A stretch of DNA of 64,000 bases from XYD12-FULL-36-8 sp964391015 (GCA_964391015.1 CAYMKU010000003.1:1-64000), one strand, 5' to 3'. Counted from the stretch's first letter, positions 19,069 through 28,676 are shown. Made by a program: numbers and translations. The notes: generated by a model not told the origin, from the letters alone.

Positions 19069-20236
19069 TGTTGGATTTCAAAAAAAGGATCTTCCCAGAA
19101 GATTATCTCAATTTGGCTGGTTCATCTTTATTTTCGGATTAGTTCTCGGATTAATTGGATTGTTTGTTGATCAACATCGTGCACTCCTGAATTATTTGAT
19201 TGCTTATATGTTTATTCTCAGCATCGGAATTGGTTCATTGCTCTTGATTGCACTTGAATATGTAGGCGGGGCTGATTGGAGTGTTCCGATAAGAAGAGTT
19301 GTTGAATTCTTGGCTGCGGTAATTGTTATTTTACCTATTCTTGTTCTGCCTCTGGTACTAAATATTCATAATATTTTTCATTGGGCACATACCGATGTTG
19401 TTGCAAATGATGAAATTCTTAAAGGGAAATCGCCTTATTTAAATCAAACGTTTTTTATCATTCGAGTGTTTGCTATCCTTGCTATCTGGGGATTGTTCTA
19501 TTATCTCTTAATAAGAAATTCTAATCAGCAGGATAAAACGCGAGATCAGCTTTTAACAAAAAAGAATATTATCCTTTCGGCAATATTTATTCCGATTTTC
19601 GCAATTACAATTACACTTACAGCAATTGATTGGCTTATGAGTCTTGAGCCGCGTTGGTTTTCAACAATTTTTGGAGTTTATTTCTTTGCAAGTTCGGTTG
19701 TTGCATCTTTAGCAGTGGTGACTTTATTTGTTATTAAGTTAAGAAAAAATGGATATTTGCACCCCAAGTTGGTGGATGATCATTTATTTAGTTTAGGTGC
19801 TCTCCAATTTGCATTTATTAATTTTTGGGCGTATATAGCTTTCTCTCAATACCTGTTGGTCTGGTACGCAAATTTACCTGAAGAAAATTTTTGGTTTTTA
19901 CATAGATGGCAAAATGGGTGGCAGTTTCTTTCCTTGTTGCTAATTATCGCCAAATTTATTGTTCCTTATGCTGCACTTTTATCCCAGCCATCCAAAATGG
20001 ATCCAAAACGACTAACGTTTGTTTCGTATTGGATTTTATTTGCTCATTTTGTTGATTTATATTGGTTAGTAATGCCAAACATGAATGGATTTTATTTTAG
20101 TTGGATTGATTTTATTGTTCCATTAATTGTTACGGGAGCTATAATTTTGATTTTTAATTACCGTGCAAAAAAATCTAACCTTGTTCCAATTGGAGATCCC
20201 AAATTGCAAAAAGGATTGGACTTTAGGGTTCCTTGA
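19055..20236 (+). CDS. actF: Alternative complex III second NrfD-like membrane subunit ActF
   Basis: Integral membrane subunit pairing with ActC. About ten helices are seen, with loops typical of ActF: DQHRALLNYLIAYMFILSIGIGSL, HWAHTDVVANDEILKGKSPYLN and DWLMSLEPRWFSTIFGVYFFASS. The ATG lies inside the end of the ActD-ActE frame. The protein ends about 20 bases before the next cytochrome gene. ACIII pumps or contributes to the proton gradient; the proton path cannot be read reliably here. Confidence 0.92.
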   Translation: MQHNNVGFQKKDLPRRLSQFGWFIFIFGLVLGLIGLFVDQHRALLNYLIAYMFILSIGIGSLLLIALEYVGGADWSVPIRRVVEFLAAVIVILPILVLPLVLNIHNIFHWAHTDVVANDEILKGKSPYLNQTFFIIRVFAILAIWGLFYYLLIRNSNQQDKTRDQLLTKKNIILSAIFIPIFAITITLTAIDWLMSLEPRWFSTIFGVYFFASSVVASLAVVTLFVIKLRKNGYLHPKLVDDHLFSLGALQFAFINFWAYIAFSQYLLVWYANLPEENFWFLHRWQNGWQFLSLLLIIAKFIVPYAALLSQPSKMDPKRLTFVSYWILFAHFVDLYWLVMPNMNGFYFSWIDFIVPLIVTGAIILIFNYRAKKSNLVPIGDPKLQKGLDFRVP

Positions 20237-20256
20237 TCCAATTCTAAGAGAAGTAT

Positions 20257-21186
20257 ATGAAGAAATTAAATGAGATATTAAAAAATCAATTGTCAACTAT
20301 AAAAGAAGAACCCGTTAGGGTATTCGCGCTTGTTTATCCGTATATATTAGTAATTGGGATAGGGTTTGGAATTTTTTATATAAATAATTTGAATTCAATT
20401 TCTCGGCAAAGCATTCAACCTGTTTTGCCAGATACAACCAGGGTTGAAGAATTAAAAGTTATTCCAGCAAAATCAATTCCATCAATTGATATTTTCGCTC
20501 TAAGCCAACCGACTGATTCACTAATCAATAATGGGAAAGTTTTATTTAAAACTAATTGTGCAGCTTGTCATGGCGAAGAAGGTAAAGGAGATGGAGCTGG
20601 TGGTGCTGCATTGAATTCTCCCCCAAGAAATTTTACAAATAAAGATGGATGGAAGAACGGTCAAAAAATATCTCAAATGTACCAAACACTTCAAGAGGGA
20701 ATACCTGGCAGTGGAATGATTGCTTATGATTTTATTTTACCAAAAGATAGATTAGCAATTATACACTATATTAGAAATGCATTTATTTCCGATGCACCTT
20801 TAAATTCTAAAGATGAACTAATGACGCTTGATCAACTTTATAGTCTTTCCAAAGGTTTACAGATTTCTCCGCAAATTTCTGTTGGTGCTGCAATCGAAGT
20901 GATTTCTAAAGAGAATGATCAAAAATTTAATAACATTATTACTGTACTTAATAAAATAAATGACGATAAGATTGAAGAGGGAGCAGAATTATTCAAGAAT
21001 GTTACTAAGGATAGAATGCGAGCACTAACAGTTTTGTCTTCGTCTCTAGATTGGAAACAAAGTACAAATAAATTTATCTCGTTTGTGATGGGTAGTTTTT
21101 ATAACAGTGGTTTCTCAAGTTCAGTTGCCAACTTGAGCAAAGAAGAATGGAATACATTATACAATTTTATGACTAAGAGGATTTAA
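20257..21186 (+). CDS. Membrane-anchored monohaem cytochrome c
   Basis: One N-terminal membrane helix (about residues 25-46) is followed by a class I cytochrome c domain with CAACH at residue 101, GKGDGAGG after it, and a likely Met axial ligand in GIPGSGMIAYD. A C-terminal extension of about 110 residues beyond the haem domain has no recognised motif. Its place between ActF and SCO suggests it shuttles electrons from ACIII to the oxidase, which here lacks a fused cytochrome c domain on subunit II. Confidence 0.85.
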   Translation: MKKLNEILKNQLSTIKEEPVRVFALVYPYILVIGIGFGIFYINNLNSISRQSIQPVLPDTTRVEELKVIPAKSIPSIDIFALSQPTDSLINNGKVLFKTNCAACHGEEGKGDGAGGAALNSPPRNFTNKDGWKNGQKISQMYQTLQEGIPGSGMIAYDFILPKDRLAIIHYIRNAFISDAPLNSKDELMTLDQLYSLSKGLQISPQISVGAAIEVISKENDQKFNNIITVLNKINDDKIEEGAELFKNVTKDRMRALTVLSSSLDWKQSTNKFISFVMGSFYNSGFSSSVANLSKEEWNTLYNFMTKRI

Positions 21187-21200
21187 TCATCGGTGATAGT

Positions 21201-21992
21201 ATGAAATATAAAGCAATAATCACTTTCGCTGTTCTTTTCTTTTCGACATCATTATTCTATGCTGCTGATCAGAAAAAAATAGAGATTGGTGTTGTCGAGA
21301 AATTAGGTTCATATATTCCTCTTAATACAGAATTTGTTGATGAGAGTGGAAATAAATTTTTGCTTAAAGAAAATTTTGATAAACCGATTGTCATAAACTT
21401 TGTTTATTACGAATGTCCCGGTATCTGCTCGCCAATGTTAACTGAACTCGCAAGTGTAGTTGGCAAAATAGATTTAGTTCCAGGAATTGATTACAAAATT
21501 TTGACTATAAGCATGGATGAAACAGAGGATTATAATCTTGCCTTTTCAAAGAAGCAAAATTATTTAAAGATGATGGGAAAGAAGATTGATCCAAATGGCT
21601 GGAGATTCTTAACAGGCGACAGCTTGTCCATTAAAAAACTTGCAGATGCTGTTGGATTTTCATTCAAAAGAGAGGGTGATGAATTTATTCATTCAGCAGT
21701 ATTGATGTTCATCTCCACAGATGGAAAGGTCTGTCGTTATTTATATCCCGATTTTACTCGTGTGGGAGAATTCAACATTCTATCCTTTGATTTTAAGATG
21801 GCAGTACTTGAGGCATCGGAAGGAAAAACTACACCAACTATTGCTAGGTTTATTAAATTTTGTTTTCGTTATGATCCAGAGGGAAAAACTTACGTATTTA
21901 ATATGCTGAAAGTTTTTGGGGGAGGAATATTATTGTTAACAATTATTCTTGTAGTCTACCTTTCGATTAAGCCAAGAAAAGTGAAAGTATAA
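21201..21992 (+). CDS. SCO1/SenC copper chaperone for cytochrome oxidase
   Basis: Thioredoxin-fold protein that delivers copper to the CuA site of subunit II. A signal peptide (residues 1-21) is followed by a SCO core with CPGIC (CxxxC copper ligands) in FVYYECPGICSPML. The distal His in EFIHSAVLMFI is consistent with copper binding. An unusual C-terminal membrane helix (about 235-257) would anchor it at both ends of the domain. It lies immediately upstream of subunit I. Confidence 0.92.
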   Translation: MKYKAIITFAVLFFSTSLFYAADQKKIEIGVVEKLGSYIPLNTEFVDESGNKFLLKENFDKPIVINFVYYECPGICSPMLTELASVVGKIDLVPGIDYKILTISMDETEDYNLAFSKKQNYLKMMGKKIDPNGWRFLTGDSLSIKKLADAVGFSFKREGDEFIHSAVLMFISTDGKVCRYLYPDFTRVGEFNILSFDFKMAVLEASEGKTTPTIARFIKFCFRYDPEGKTYVFNMLKVFGGGILLLTIILVVYLSIKPRKVKV

Positions 21993-22007
21993 GCAGGTAT
22001 AAATTTT

Positions 22008-23666
22008 ATGTCAGTAATGGAAGCAAATATTTCAACTAATGGACACACAAGTTATTTGGATTACCAAGGGAAGCACAAGGGAATTAAAGGCTGGATTTTT
22101 TCTACAGATCATAAGCGAATTGGGATCTTATATCTGACAGCGCTTTTAACATTCTTTGCTGTTGGTGTTGTATTCGGTTTCCTTATTCGATTGGAACTTT
22201 TAACTCCAGGTAAAACAATCGTTGAACCTCAAACCTACAATTCATTTTTTACACTTCACGGTGTAATAATGATTTTCTTATTTGTAATTCCTGGTTTGCC
22301 TGCTGTATTCGGAAATTTCTTTTTACCTATTATGCTTGGTGCAAAAGATGTTGCCTTTCCAAGAATAAACTTATTATCATGGTGGTTATACATTATCGGT
22401 GGAACTCTTGTAATTGTTTCGATTTTACTCCCTGGTGGACCAGCAGATACTGGATGGACATTTTATATACCTTATAGTATCCGCACAAATACAAATGTTA
22501 TTTTCACTGGTTTAGCTGCTTTCATCCTTGGTTTTTCTTCAATTCTTACAGGGATTAATTTTGTTACGACTATTCATAGATTACGTGCTCCGGGAATGGA
22601 CTGGTTCAAGATGCCTTTATTTTCATGGGCTTTGTATGCTACTGCTTGGATACAAATTTTAGCAACTCCAATCATAGGGATTACATTGTTGTTGATTGTG
22701 ATTGAGAGAGTATTTGGTGTAGGTTTGTTTGATCCTGCACTTGGAGGTGATCCAATTTTATATCAACATTTGTTTTGGATTTATTCTCATCCAGCAGTTT
22801 ATATAATGATTGTTCCTGCAATGGGAGTGGTTTCTGAAATTATTCCTGTTTTTGCAAGGAGGACAATTTTCGGTTATAAGTTTATTGCTTTCTCAAGTAT
22901 TGCCATTGCGTTGTTAGGTTCTTTAGTTTGGGCACATCATATGTTTAGTGCAGGGATGAGTTCAACAGCCCAATTTACTTTTTCTTTATTAACATTTCTT
23001 GTAGCAATTCCCAGTGCAATAAAAGTATTTAATTGGACTGCAACTCTTTATAAAGGGTCAATTCAACTCGATCCACCGATGCTTTTTGCACTTGCGTTTA
23101 TATTTCTTTTTTCAATTGGTGGGTTAACAGGGGTGGTTCAGGGTGCATTATCTGTTGATATTCATCTTACAGATACTTCATTCATAGTTGCACATTTTCA
23201 TTATGTAATGTTTGGTGGTACTGGAGTTGGGATTTTTGCGGCACTTCATTATTGGCTACCCAAAATGTTTGGAAGGATGTACAATATTAAAGTTGCTAAA
23301 GTAGGATTTTGGTTCTTCTTTGTAGGATTCAATACACTTTATTTCCCTTTATTTGTTATGGGTTGGTTAGGAATGCCAAGAAGATATTATGATTATTTAC
23401 CTGAGTACACTATTTATCATCAGATATCGACAGTCGGTTCGTGGATCCTTACAACGGGCTTAATCATTATTTATTATAATTTGATTAAATCTATTAGAAG
23501 TGGTGCAAAGGTAACAGCGCAGAATATCTGGGGGGGAGAAACCCTGGAATGGCAAATTGAGACGCCGCCAATTCATGAAAATTTTCATGATATTCCACAA
23601 ATAACATCGGGACCATATGAATATAAAATGAATGATGAAACTGCAGATAAAGAGGAGGTTAAGTGA
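22008..23666 (+). CDS. ctaD: Cytochrome c oxidase subunit I (A2-type)
   Basis: Catalytic haem-copper subunit with twelve membrane helices. The CuB region reads YSHPAVYIMIVPAMG. The YS pair before HPxVY, with Ala in place of the Glu of HPEVY, is the A2-family K/D-pathway signature. HHMFSAG supplies two further CuB His, and HFHYVMFGG holds the haem His ligands. At 552 residues it is a normal size. The last codons overlap the GTG of subunit III. Confidence 0.96.
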   Translation: MSVMEANISTNGHTSYLDYQGKHKGIKGWIFSTDHKRIGILYLTALLTFFAVGVVFGFLIRLELLTPGKTIVEPQTYNSFFTLHGVIMIFLFVIPGLPAVFGNFFLPIMLGAKDVAFPRINLLSWWLYIIGGTLVIVSILLPGGPADTGWTFYIPYSIRTNTNVIFTGLAAFILGFSSILTGINFVTTIHRLRAPGMDWFKMPLFSWALYATAWIQILATPIIGITLLLIVIERVFGVGLFDPALGGDPILYQHLFWIYSHPAVYIMIVPAMGVVSEIIPVFARRTIFGYKFIAFSSIAIALLGSLVWAHHMFSAGMSSTAQFTFSLLTFLVAIPSAIKVFNWTATLYKGSIQLDPPMLFALAFIFLFSIGGLTGVVQGALSVDIHLTDTSFIVAHFHYVMFGGTGVGIFAALHYWLPKMFGRMYNIKVAKVGFWFFFVGFNTLYFPLFVMGWLGMPRRYYDYLPEYTIYHQISTVGSWILTTGLIIIYYNLIKSIRSGAKVTAQNIWGGETLEWQIETPPIHENFHDIPQITSGPYEYKMNDETADKEEVK

Positions 23667-24283
23667 CTACTCAAGAGCATTCAACTATATATGTTCATAG
23701 AGATGATGTAGGTGCCCGAATGGGGATGTGGCTATTCCTTTTTACTGAACTTCTTTTGTTTGGAGGAATGTTTTTTCTGTATTCGGTTTATCGTTTTAGT
23801 AATCAGGAACAATTTCATATTGCTGCGAAAGAATTAAATACCCTAATAGGAACATTTAACACAATTATTCTTTTAACAAGCAGCCTAACAATGGCTTTAG
23901 CTATTGGCGCTATACAGAGAAATAATAAGGAGTTATCGATTTTTTTTCAACTCATAACTATACTATTAGCGTTTGGATTTCTGATCAATAAATTTTTTGA
24001 ATGGAGAGTTAAATTTCATCACGGATTATTCCCTGGTTCAGAAGTTCTTTTAAACAAACCGAAAGGTGAGATTTTATTTTATGGATTGTACTATGTTATG
24101 ACAGGACTACATGGATTGCATGTGATTATTGGGATTGTTCTTATCGCATTTATGACAAGATTAACAATTAAGAATGTTATAAACCATGACACATATGTTA
24201 AACTTGAATCTGCAGGTTTATATTGGCACCTTGTTGATATTATTTGGATTTTCTTATTCCCATTATTTTATCTTATTACTTAA
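23663..24283 (+). CDS. ctaE: Cytochrome c oxidase subunit III
   Basis: Short five-helix form (206 residues) of subunit III. Seen: the N-terminal GARMGMWLFLFTELLLFGGMFFLYSVYR, conserved GLHGLHVIIGI, and the closing segment GLYWHLVDIIWIFLFPLFYL, all family signatures. The GTG start overlaps the ctaD stop by four bases and has a strong GAGGAGG seven to nine bases upstream. Confidence 0.95.
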   Translation: MTTQEHSTIYVHRDDVGARMGMWLFLFTELLLFGGMFFLYSVYRFSNQEQFHIAAKELNTLIGTFNTIILLTSSLTMALAIGAIQRNNKELSIFFQLITILLAFGFLINKFFEWRVKFHHGLFPGSEVLLNKPKGEILFYGLYYVMTGLHGLHVIIGIVLIAFMTRLTIKNVINHDTYVKLESAGLYWHLVDIIWIFLFPLFYLIT

Positions 24284-24291
24284 AGTTTGCA

Positions 24292-24588
24292 ATGGAAAAA
24301 AATATTTCACTTAAAGAATCTAAACATCAGGGGTATAGTATTTATATTCTTGTTTGGTTCGGATTATTAGCGTTGACCGCTGTGACTGTTGCTGTTGCTG
24401 GGTTGAACTTTGGAGGACTTACTGTTACTACAGCATTGTTAGTTGCGTCTGTAAAATCATTTTTTGTGCTTAAAATATTCATGCATCTCGGTACGGAGCA
24501 AAAAGCCTTTAAAATATTTGTGATAGTTGCCTTATTTTTTATAATTATTTCTTTTGTTTTACTGTTCTCCGATTACTCTTTCATTTAG
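24292..24588 (+). CDS. Cytochrome c oxidase subunit IV (prokaryotic type)
   Basis: Three-helix accessory oxidase subunit. Hydrophobic segments YILVWFGLLALTAVTVAVAG, TALLVASVKSFFVLKIFMHL and a terminal VALFFIIISFVLLF match the COX4-pro pattern, including the characteristic KSFFVLKIFMHL. The frame is open from a TTG at 24244 inside subunit III, but the ATG at 24292 just after that gene's stop gives a normal 98-residue protein. Confidence 0.88.
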   Translation: MEKNISLKESKHQGYSIYILVWFGLLALTAVTVAVAGLNFGGLTVTTALLVASVKSFFVLKIFMHLGTEQKAFKIFVIVALFFIIISFVLLFSDYSFI

Positions 24589-24595
24589 GTCTTCT

Positions 24596-25225
24596 ATGAT
24601 GATAATTGCACAATCAGAGTTTGTTAAGTCAGTTGATTTCACGTTTTTCTTTATAGTTGGGATTTCTGTTTTCTTTCTGGTTTTAATTACTGGATTGATG
24701 ATTTTCTTCGTTTTCAAGTATAGTAGAAAGAAGAATCCAAAAGCAAAAAATATTCATGGTAATGTCCCACTTGAAATTCTTTGGACAGTAGTACCTACCA
24801 TTCTTGTGTTGTTTATGTTTTATTTCGGGTGGAGGGGTTATGAAGAAATGTCTAAGATTCCGGATGATTCTATCATTGTGGATGTTACAGCTCAAATGTG
24901 GAAGTGGAATTTTAAATACAGTAATGGAAAAATATCCGACACACTTTACGTGCCGATCAATAAACCTGTAAAAATAATTTTGCATTCGTTAGATGTTAAT
25001 CATTCGTTTTATATCCCTGCTTTCAGAGTCAAAAAGGATGTAATTCCTGGAAGAGAGAATACATCATGGTTTAAAGCAACTGAGGTGGGAGCATTTCCAA
25101 TTTTCTGTGCTGAGTATTGTGGGTTAAATCATTCCTACATGTATTCGGAAGTTATTGTATTAACGGAAAATAATTTTAACTCTTGGTTGAATGCAGGGCA
25201 ACCGAACATCACTAGCAATAAGTAA
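24596..25225 (+). CDS. ctaC: Cytochrome c oxidase subunit II
   Basis: Carries the binuclear CuA centre that accepts electrons from cytochrome c. Two N-terminal membrane helices precede a cupredoxin domain. QMWKWNF is the aromatic electron-entry strand, and CAEYCGLNHSYM is the CuA motif (CxxxCxxxHxxM); the upstream His is in DVNHSFYIPAFR. There is no fused cytochrome c domain, so a separate donor is needed. I chose the ATG at 24596 (a second ATG follows at 24599) over the upstream TTG. Placing subunit II after IV is unusual in operon order. It overlaps ctaB by 35 bases. Confidence 0.94.
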   Translation: MMIIAQSEFVKSVDFTFFFIVGISVFFLVLITGLMIFFVFKYSRKKNPKAKNIHGNVPLEILWTVVPTILVLFMFYFGWRGYEEMSKIPDDSIIVDVTAQMWKWNFKYSNGKISDTLYVPINKPVKIILHSLDVNHSFYIPAFRVKKDVIPGRENTSWFKATEVGAFPIFCAEYCGLNHSYMYSEVIVLTENNFNSWLNAGQPNITSNK

Positions 25226-26096
25226 GAGATTGAAAGAAAAAATAAAAATATTATCTGAGCTGACTAAAATTCGTATTACTTCGTTTGTAACTTTAACGGC
25301 AGCTTTCGGTTTTATTTGTTATTCACGTGAATTATCCTTTTCATTTTATTCATCCATTTTCGGAATATTGTTGCTTGCAAGCGGTTCGGCTGTATTGAAT
25401 CATATTCAAGAACATAAGACAGATGCTTTAATGGAGAGGACAAAAAATCGTCCAATACCTTCCAATAAAATTTGTATTAAAGATTCTATACTCATTTCAA
25501 TAGTATTGATTGTAAGTGGGGTTTTTTTATTGTCATTTGCTGGGATGGTTCCTTTACTTTTAGGATTGCTAAATCTTTTTTGGTACAATGTTGTTTATAC
25601 TCCCTTAAAAAAAATCAGCCCGATTGCAATTATTCCGGGTTCATTGATTGGGGCAATTCCTCCTGCAATTGGATGGACATCAGCGGGAGGCAATGTTTTT
25701 GATCCACAGATTTTAATAATTTCATTTTTCTTTTTTATCTGGCAGATACCACATTTCTGGCTTCTGCTTCTTTTACTTGGTAAAGATTATGAGCAAGCAG
25801 GATTTCCTTCTATCACAAAGGTATTTAATTCCAATCAACTAACAAGAATTACCTTTGTTTGGATTCTCGCAACTGTTGTAACAAGTATGTTAATACCTTT
25901 CTTTGGTATTGTAAAAAATCCGGTTATTTATCTCAGTCTTCTTGCAGCAGGGTTATGGTTAACCTGGAATGCCTCAAAATTGCTTGTGGATAAAGATCAT
26001 AAGATAAATCTTCGCTTTGCTTTTAGGGAAATAAACATTTTTGCAATAATTGTCATGCTTATTATTTCTATCGATCAATTCTTAAATTTCTTTTAG
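25191..26096 (+). CDS. ctaB: Protohaem IX farnesyltransferase (haem O synthase)
   Basis: UbiA-family prenyltransferase converting haem B to haem O for the oxidase. The first prenyl-PP/Mg motif region reads NHIQEHKTDALMERTKNRPIPS (canonical N...D..MxRTxxRP). TPLKKISPIAIIPGSLIGAIPPAIGW is also diagnostic. About nine membrane helices are expected. The start is ATG, 35 bases inside the ctaC frame; initiation a little further in cannot be excluded. No ctaA-type haem A synthase is seen nearby. Confidence 0.93.
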   Translation: MQGNRTSLAISKRLKEKIKILSELTKIRITSFVTLTAAFGFICYSRELSFSFYSSIFGILLLASGSAVLNHIQEHKTDALMERTKNRPIPSNKICIKDSILISIVLIVSGVFLLSFAGMVPLLLGLLNLFWYNVVYTPLKKISPIAIIPGSLIGAIPPAIGWTSAGGNVFDPQILIISFFFFIWQIPHFWLLLLLLGKDYEQAGFPSITKVFNSNQLTRITFVWILATVVTSMLIPFFGIVKNPVIYLSLLAAGLWLTWNASKLLVDKDHKINLRFAFREINIFAIIVMLIISIDQFLNFF

Positions 26097-26114
26097 TTGG
26101 AGATAGTTGAACAA

Positions 26115-27473
26115 ATGGAATTCCTAAATAAAATTGTTTTACCACAGTCTGCCGAACATATTCAACTGCTTCATTATTTAATGATTCTAATCCAATTCTT
26201 GTTTTTACCTTTTCTGGGTGCAGTCTTGATTGGCACTTTTCTATCATTGCTATATTGGAAAAAAGGTTTAGTAAAAAGAAATCAGTTATATAGTCAATTC
26301 TCGAAAGATATAATCAATATTGTTACTGTTAATAAAAGCGTGGGAATTGTTTTGGGAATTGTTCCATTGATCACTTCGGTTTTGATATATTCTCAACTAT
26401 TATACAAAAGTTCTTCTTCAACGATGGTTTTCCTTCTAGCAGCAGTGCCATTGATAATAGTCGGTTTGATTTTAATTTATGCTTATAACTATTCATTGAC
26501 ATTTACCGAATTTTTTCACGATATAGAAAACTCTTCCCAATTAGAAGAAACAATAAAAGAGCGAGTTATTAAATATGAATTAAGCAGCAATAATTTAGCT
26601 CGCAATGCAGGAATTGGCGGTATAGCATTTGTAACTGTTGGTACATGGAACTACATAACAGCTATTTCATCGGCTGTGTTCTCAGAATCATGGATGCCTC
26701 GAGAACCTTTATCAATTTTATTCTCATTGAATTCAACTTTGAATTTTATTCAATTTATTCTTATTGCAGTTACTATTGCTGGAAGTGCAATCTTATTTGC
26801 GTTTTTCTATTGGGAAGGTGGTAGAGAGAATCTCCCTGAAAACTATAAATCACTTATCAGAAAAACTTCTTTAACTATAACATTCGTTGGATCGATTTTG
26901 CTCCCGATGATTTTGCTAATAAATTTATTATTGTTGCCTAAGTCATCTTTGTCTGGATCAGTAATTAGTTATTCCGTAATTACTATCGGGCTTATTTTCA
27001 TTTCATATCATTTCTCGTATGCGATTATTAAAACTTCTAATTTAAAAATGAGTGGACAGCTATTTTTTATTATCTTATTTGCTATGCTTGCCTTGATAAT
27101 TAGGGACCAAATGGCAATGAGCAATTCTACTAAGCAGCATTCCGCATTGCTTAACTCAGATTATGAAAAATATTTAAGTAAATTGAAAGGCGAAGGAACG
27201 GTTGGTTTTAAAGCGAGAACAGGTGAAGAAATTTTCCAAATTGTTTGTTCTACTTGTCACAAGTTTGATGAAAAATTAGTTGGACCGCCATATAATAAAG
27301 TGCTGATAAAGTATGAAGGAAAAATAGATCAGTTGGTTGCTTTTATACGCAATCCAGTTAAAGTTGATCCGGCTTTTCCGCAGATGCCTAATCTTGCGTT
27401 AAGGCCTGAGGAGGCAAAGAATATAGCCCAGTATATTATGGATCAGCACATGAAAAGTGTTGCACCAAAATAA
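26115..27473 (+). CDS. Eight-helix membrane protein with C-terminal cytochrome c domain
   Basis: About eight membrane helices (roughly residues 15 to 345) are followed by a class I cytochrome c domain: CSTCH at residue 378, KLVGPPYNKV, and a distal Met in FPQMPNLALRPEEAKNIAQYI. The membrane part matches no family I can name. The frame is also open from a TTG at 26097 directly after ctaB, but the ATG at 26115 has GGAG twelve bases upstream. As last gene of the cluster it probably donates to, or links, ACIII and the oxidase. It ends nine bases from the convergent M24 gene with no obvious terminator. Confidence 0.82.
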   Translation: MEFLNKIVLPQSAEHIQLLHYLMILIQFLFLPFLGAVLIGTFLSLLYWKKGLVKRNQLYSQFSKDIINIVTVNKSVGIVLGIVPLITSVLIYSQLLYKSSSSTMVFLLAAVPLIIVGLILIYAYNYSLTFTEFFHDIENSSQLEETIKERVIKYELSSNNLARNAGIGGIAFVTVGTWNYITAISSAVFSESWMPREPLSILFSLNSTLNFIQFILIAVTIAGSAILFAFFYWEGGRENLPENYKSLIRKTSLTITFVGSILLPMILLINLLLLPKSSLSGSVISYSVITIGLIFISYHFSYAIIKTSNLKMSGQLFFIILFAMLALIIRDQMAMSNSTKQHSALLNSDYEKYLSKLKGEGTVGFKARTGEEIFQIVCSTCHKFDEKLVGPPYNKVLIKYEGKIDQLVAFIRNPVKVDPAFPQMPNLALRPEEAKNIAQYIMDQHMKSVAPK

Positions 27474-27482
27474 ATTTTACTG

Positions 27483-28676
27483 CTAATTTAAAATTGCTAT
27501 AACTGCTTTTTGCTTTTCTTTTCCTGTAATTTGTACTTTTCCATCTTTCGAGATGAAGACATCAATTTCACTTCGTACACCAAAATTTCCAGGTAAATAA
27601 ATTCCGGGCTCAATCGAAAATGAGGTTGAGGGTAATATTAATCTTTCATCTTTAGTTTCAAAATTATCCATGTGAGCACCACTTCCATGAAGATCAGTTG
27701 TAATCGAATGACCAGTGCGATGAATAAAATATTTTCCATAACCGGCATTTTCAACAACTTTTCTTGCTGCTAAATCAACTTCGTAACCTCTTACCTTAGT
27801 TCCACTCTTAAATCTTGATTCCACTAATTCGAACGCTTTGTCGCGAGCTTTAGCAACAATGTCAAAAATTTCTGTGTATTTAGCTGGGATTGGACTACCA
27901 ACAAATCCAACCCAGGTAACATCAGCCCAAACAGCATCTTCTTTATCTAATTTTGCCCAGAGGTCAATTAAAACAAAATCTCCCTTTTTAATTTTCTTAT
28001 TTACTTCAGCTGTTGGGGTATAATGAGGATTAGCGCTGTTTTCATTTACCCCAACAATGGGAGGATCATCCGTGAAGAGTTTTCTTTTCTTGAATTCACT
28101 CATAATGAATTGCTGAACTTCATACTCAGTTATGGTCTTTGCGCTCAATATTTTTTTCTTGATGAAATCGAAAGCTTTGTAGACTATTTCATTTAAAGCA
28201 TAAGCAACAGGTTTATTCTGGTTGAATTGCTCCTTTGTCCAGAGAGCATTATACATTGAGATAAGATCGGCGCTGCTAACAATTTCAACTCCAAGCGAAC
28301 GAATTTGCTCGATTGTTCCGGCGTCAATTCGTGAGACATACGGAATCGCATTCATCGGAGAATATTCCATTGCAATCTTGCGAATTCCTTTCAAACTTGT
28401 TTTTAAATTGCTCATTAATGAATTATAACTGGCATAAGGTAGTAGTTTGCCTGGCAGATGATTGAAATGAAATGTTTCTATAGCATTTGCAATTTTTATT
28501 GGGGTGCCTTTCTTTGGAATCAAATAATAAAATCTTCTAGTTAGATGGGATTTTTTAGTAATGCCGAGCATATTTAGTGCAAGTTCATTAGAAAACCTGA
28601 AATCATATAAAAGCCATGCGTCAAAATTCATGGTTGTTAATATTTTTTGTACTTTTTTTAAATCAAATTTTTTCAC
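27483..28676 (-). CDS. M24-family metallopeptidase (Xaa-Pro aminopeptidase-like)
   Basis: Pita-bread-fold dinuclear metallopeptidase. All five metal ligands are present: Asp in LIDLWAKLD, Asp in VWADVTW, His in RTGHSITTD, Glu in FSIEPGIY and Glu in RSEIDVF. An N-terminal creatinase-like domain (about residues 1-150) precedes the catalytic half, as in prolidases and aminopeptidase P. The frame opens at a TTG (28688), but a GTG at 28676 has GGAG six bases upstream and gives a Lys-rich start, so I prefer it. It is divergent from the T9SS substrate gene. Confidence 0.9.
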   Translation of the reverse strand: MKKFDLKKVQKILTTMNFDAWLLYDFRFSNELALNMLGITKKSHLTRRFYYLIPKKGTPIKIANAIETFHFNHLPGKLLPYASYNSLMSNLKTSLKGIRKIAMEYSPMNAIPYVSRIDAGTIEQIRSLGVEIVSSADLISMYNALWTKEQFNQNKPVAYALNEIVYKAFDFIKKKILSAKTITEYEVQQFIMSEFKKRKLFTDDPPIVGVNENSANPHYTPTAEVNKKIKKGDFVLIDLWAKLDKEDAVWADVTWVGFVGSPIPAKYTEIFDIVAKARDKAFELVESRFKSGTKVRGYEVDLAARKVVENAGYGKYFIHRTGHSITTDLHGSGAHMDNFETKDERLILPSTSFSIEPGIYLPGNFGVRSEIDVFISKDGKVQITGKEKQKAVIAILN

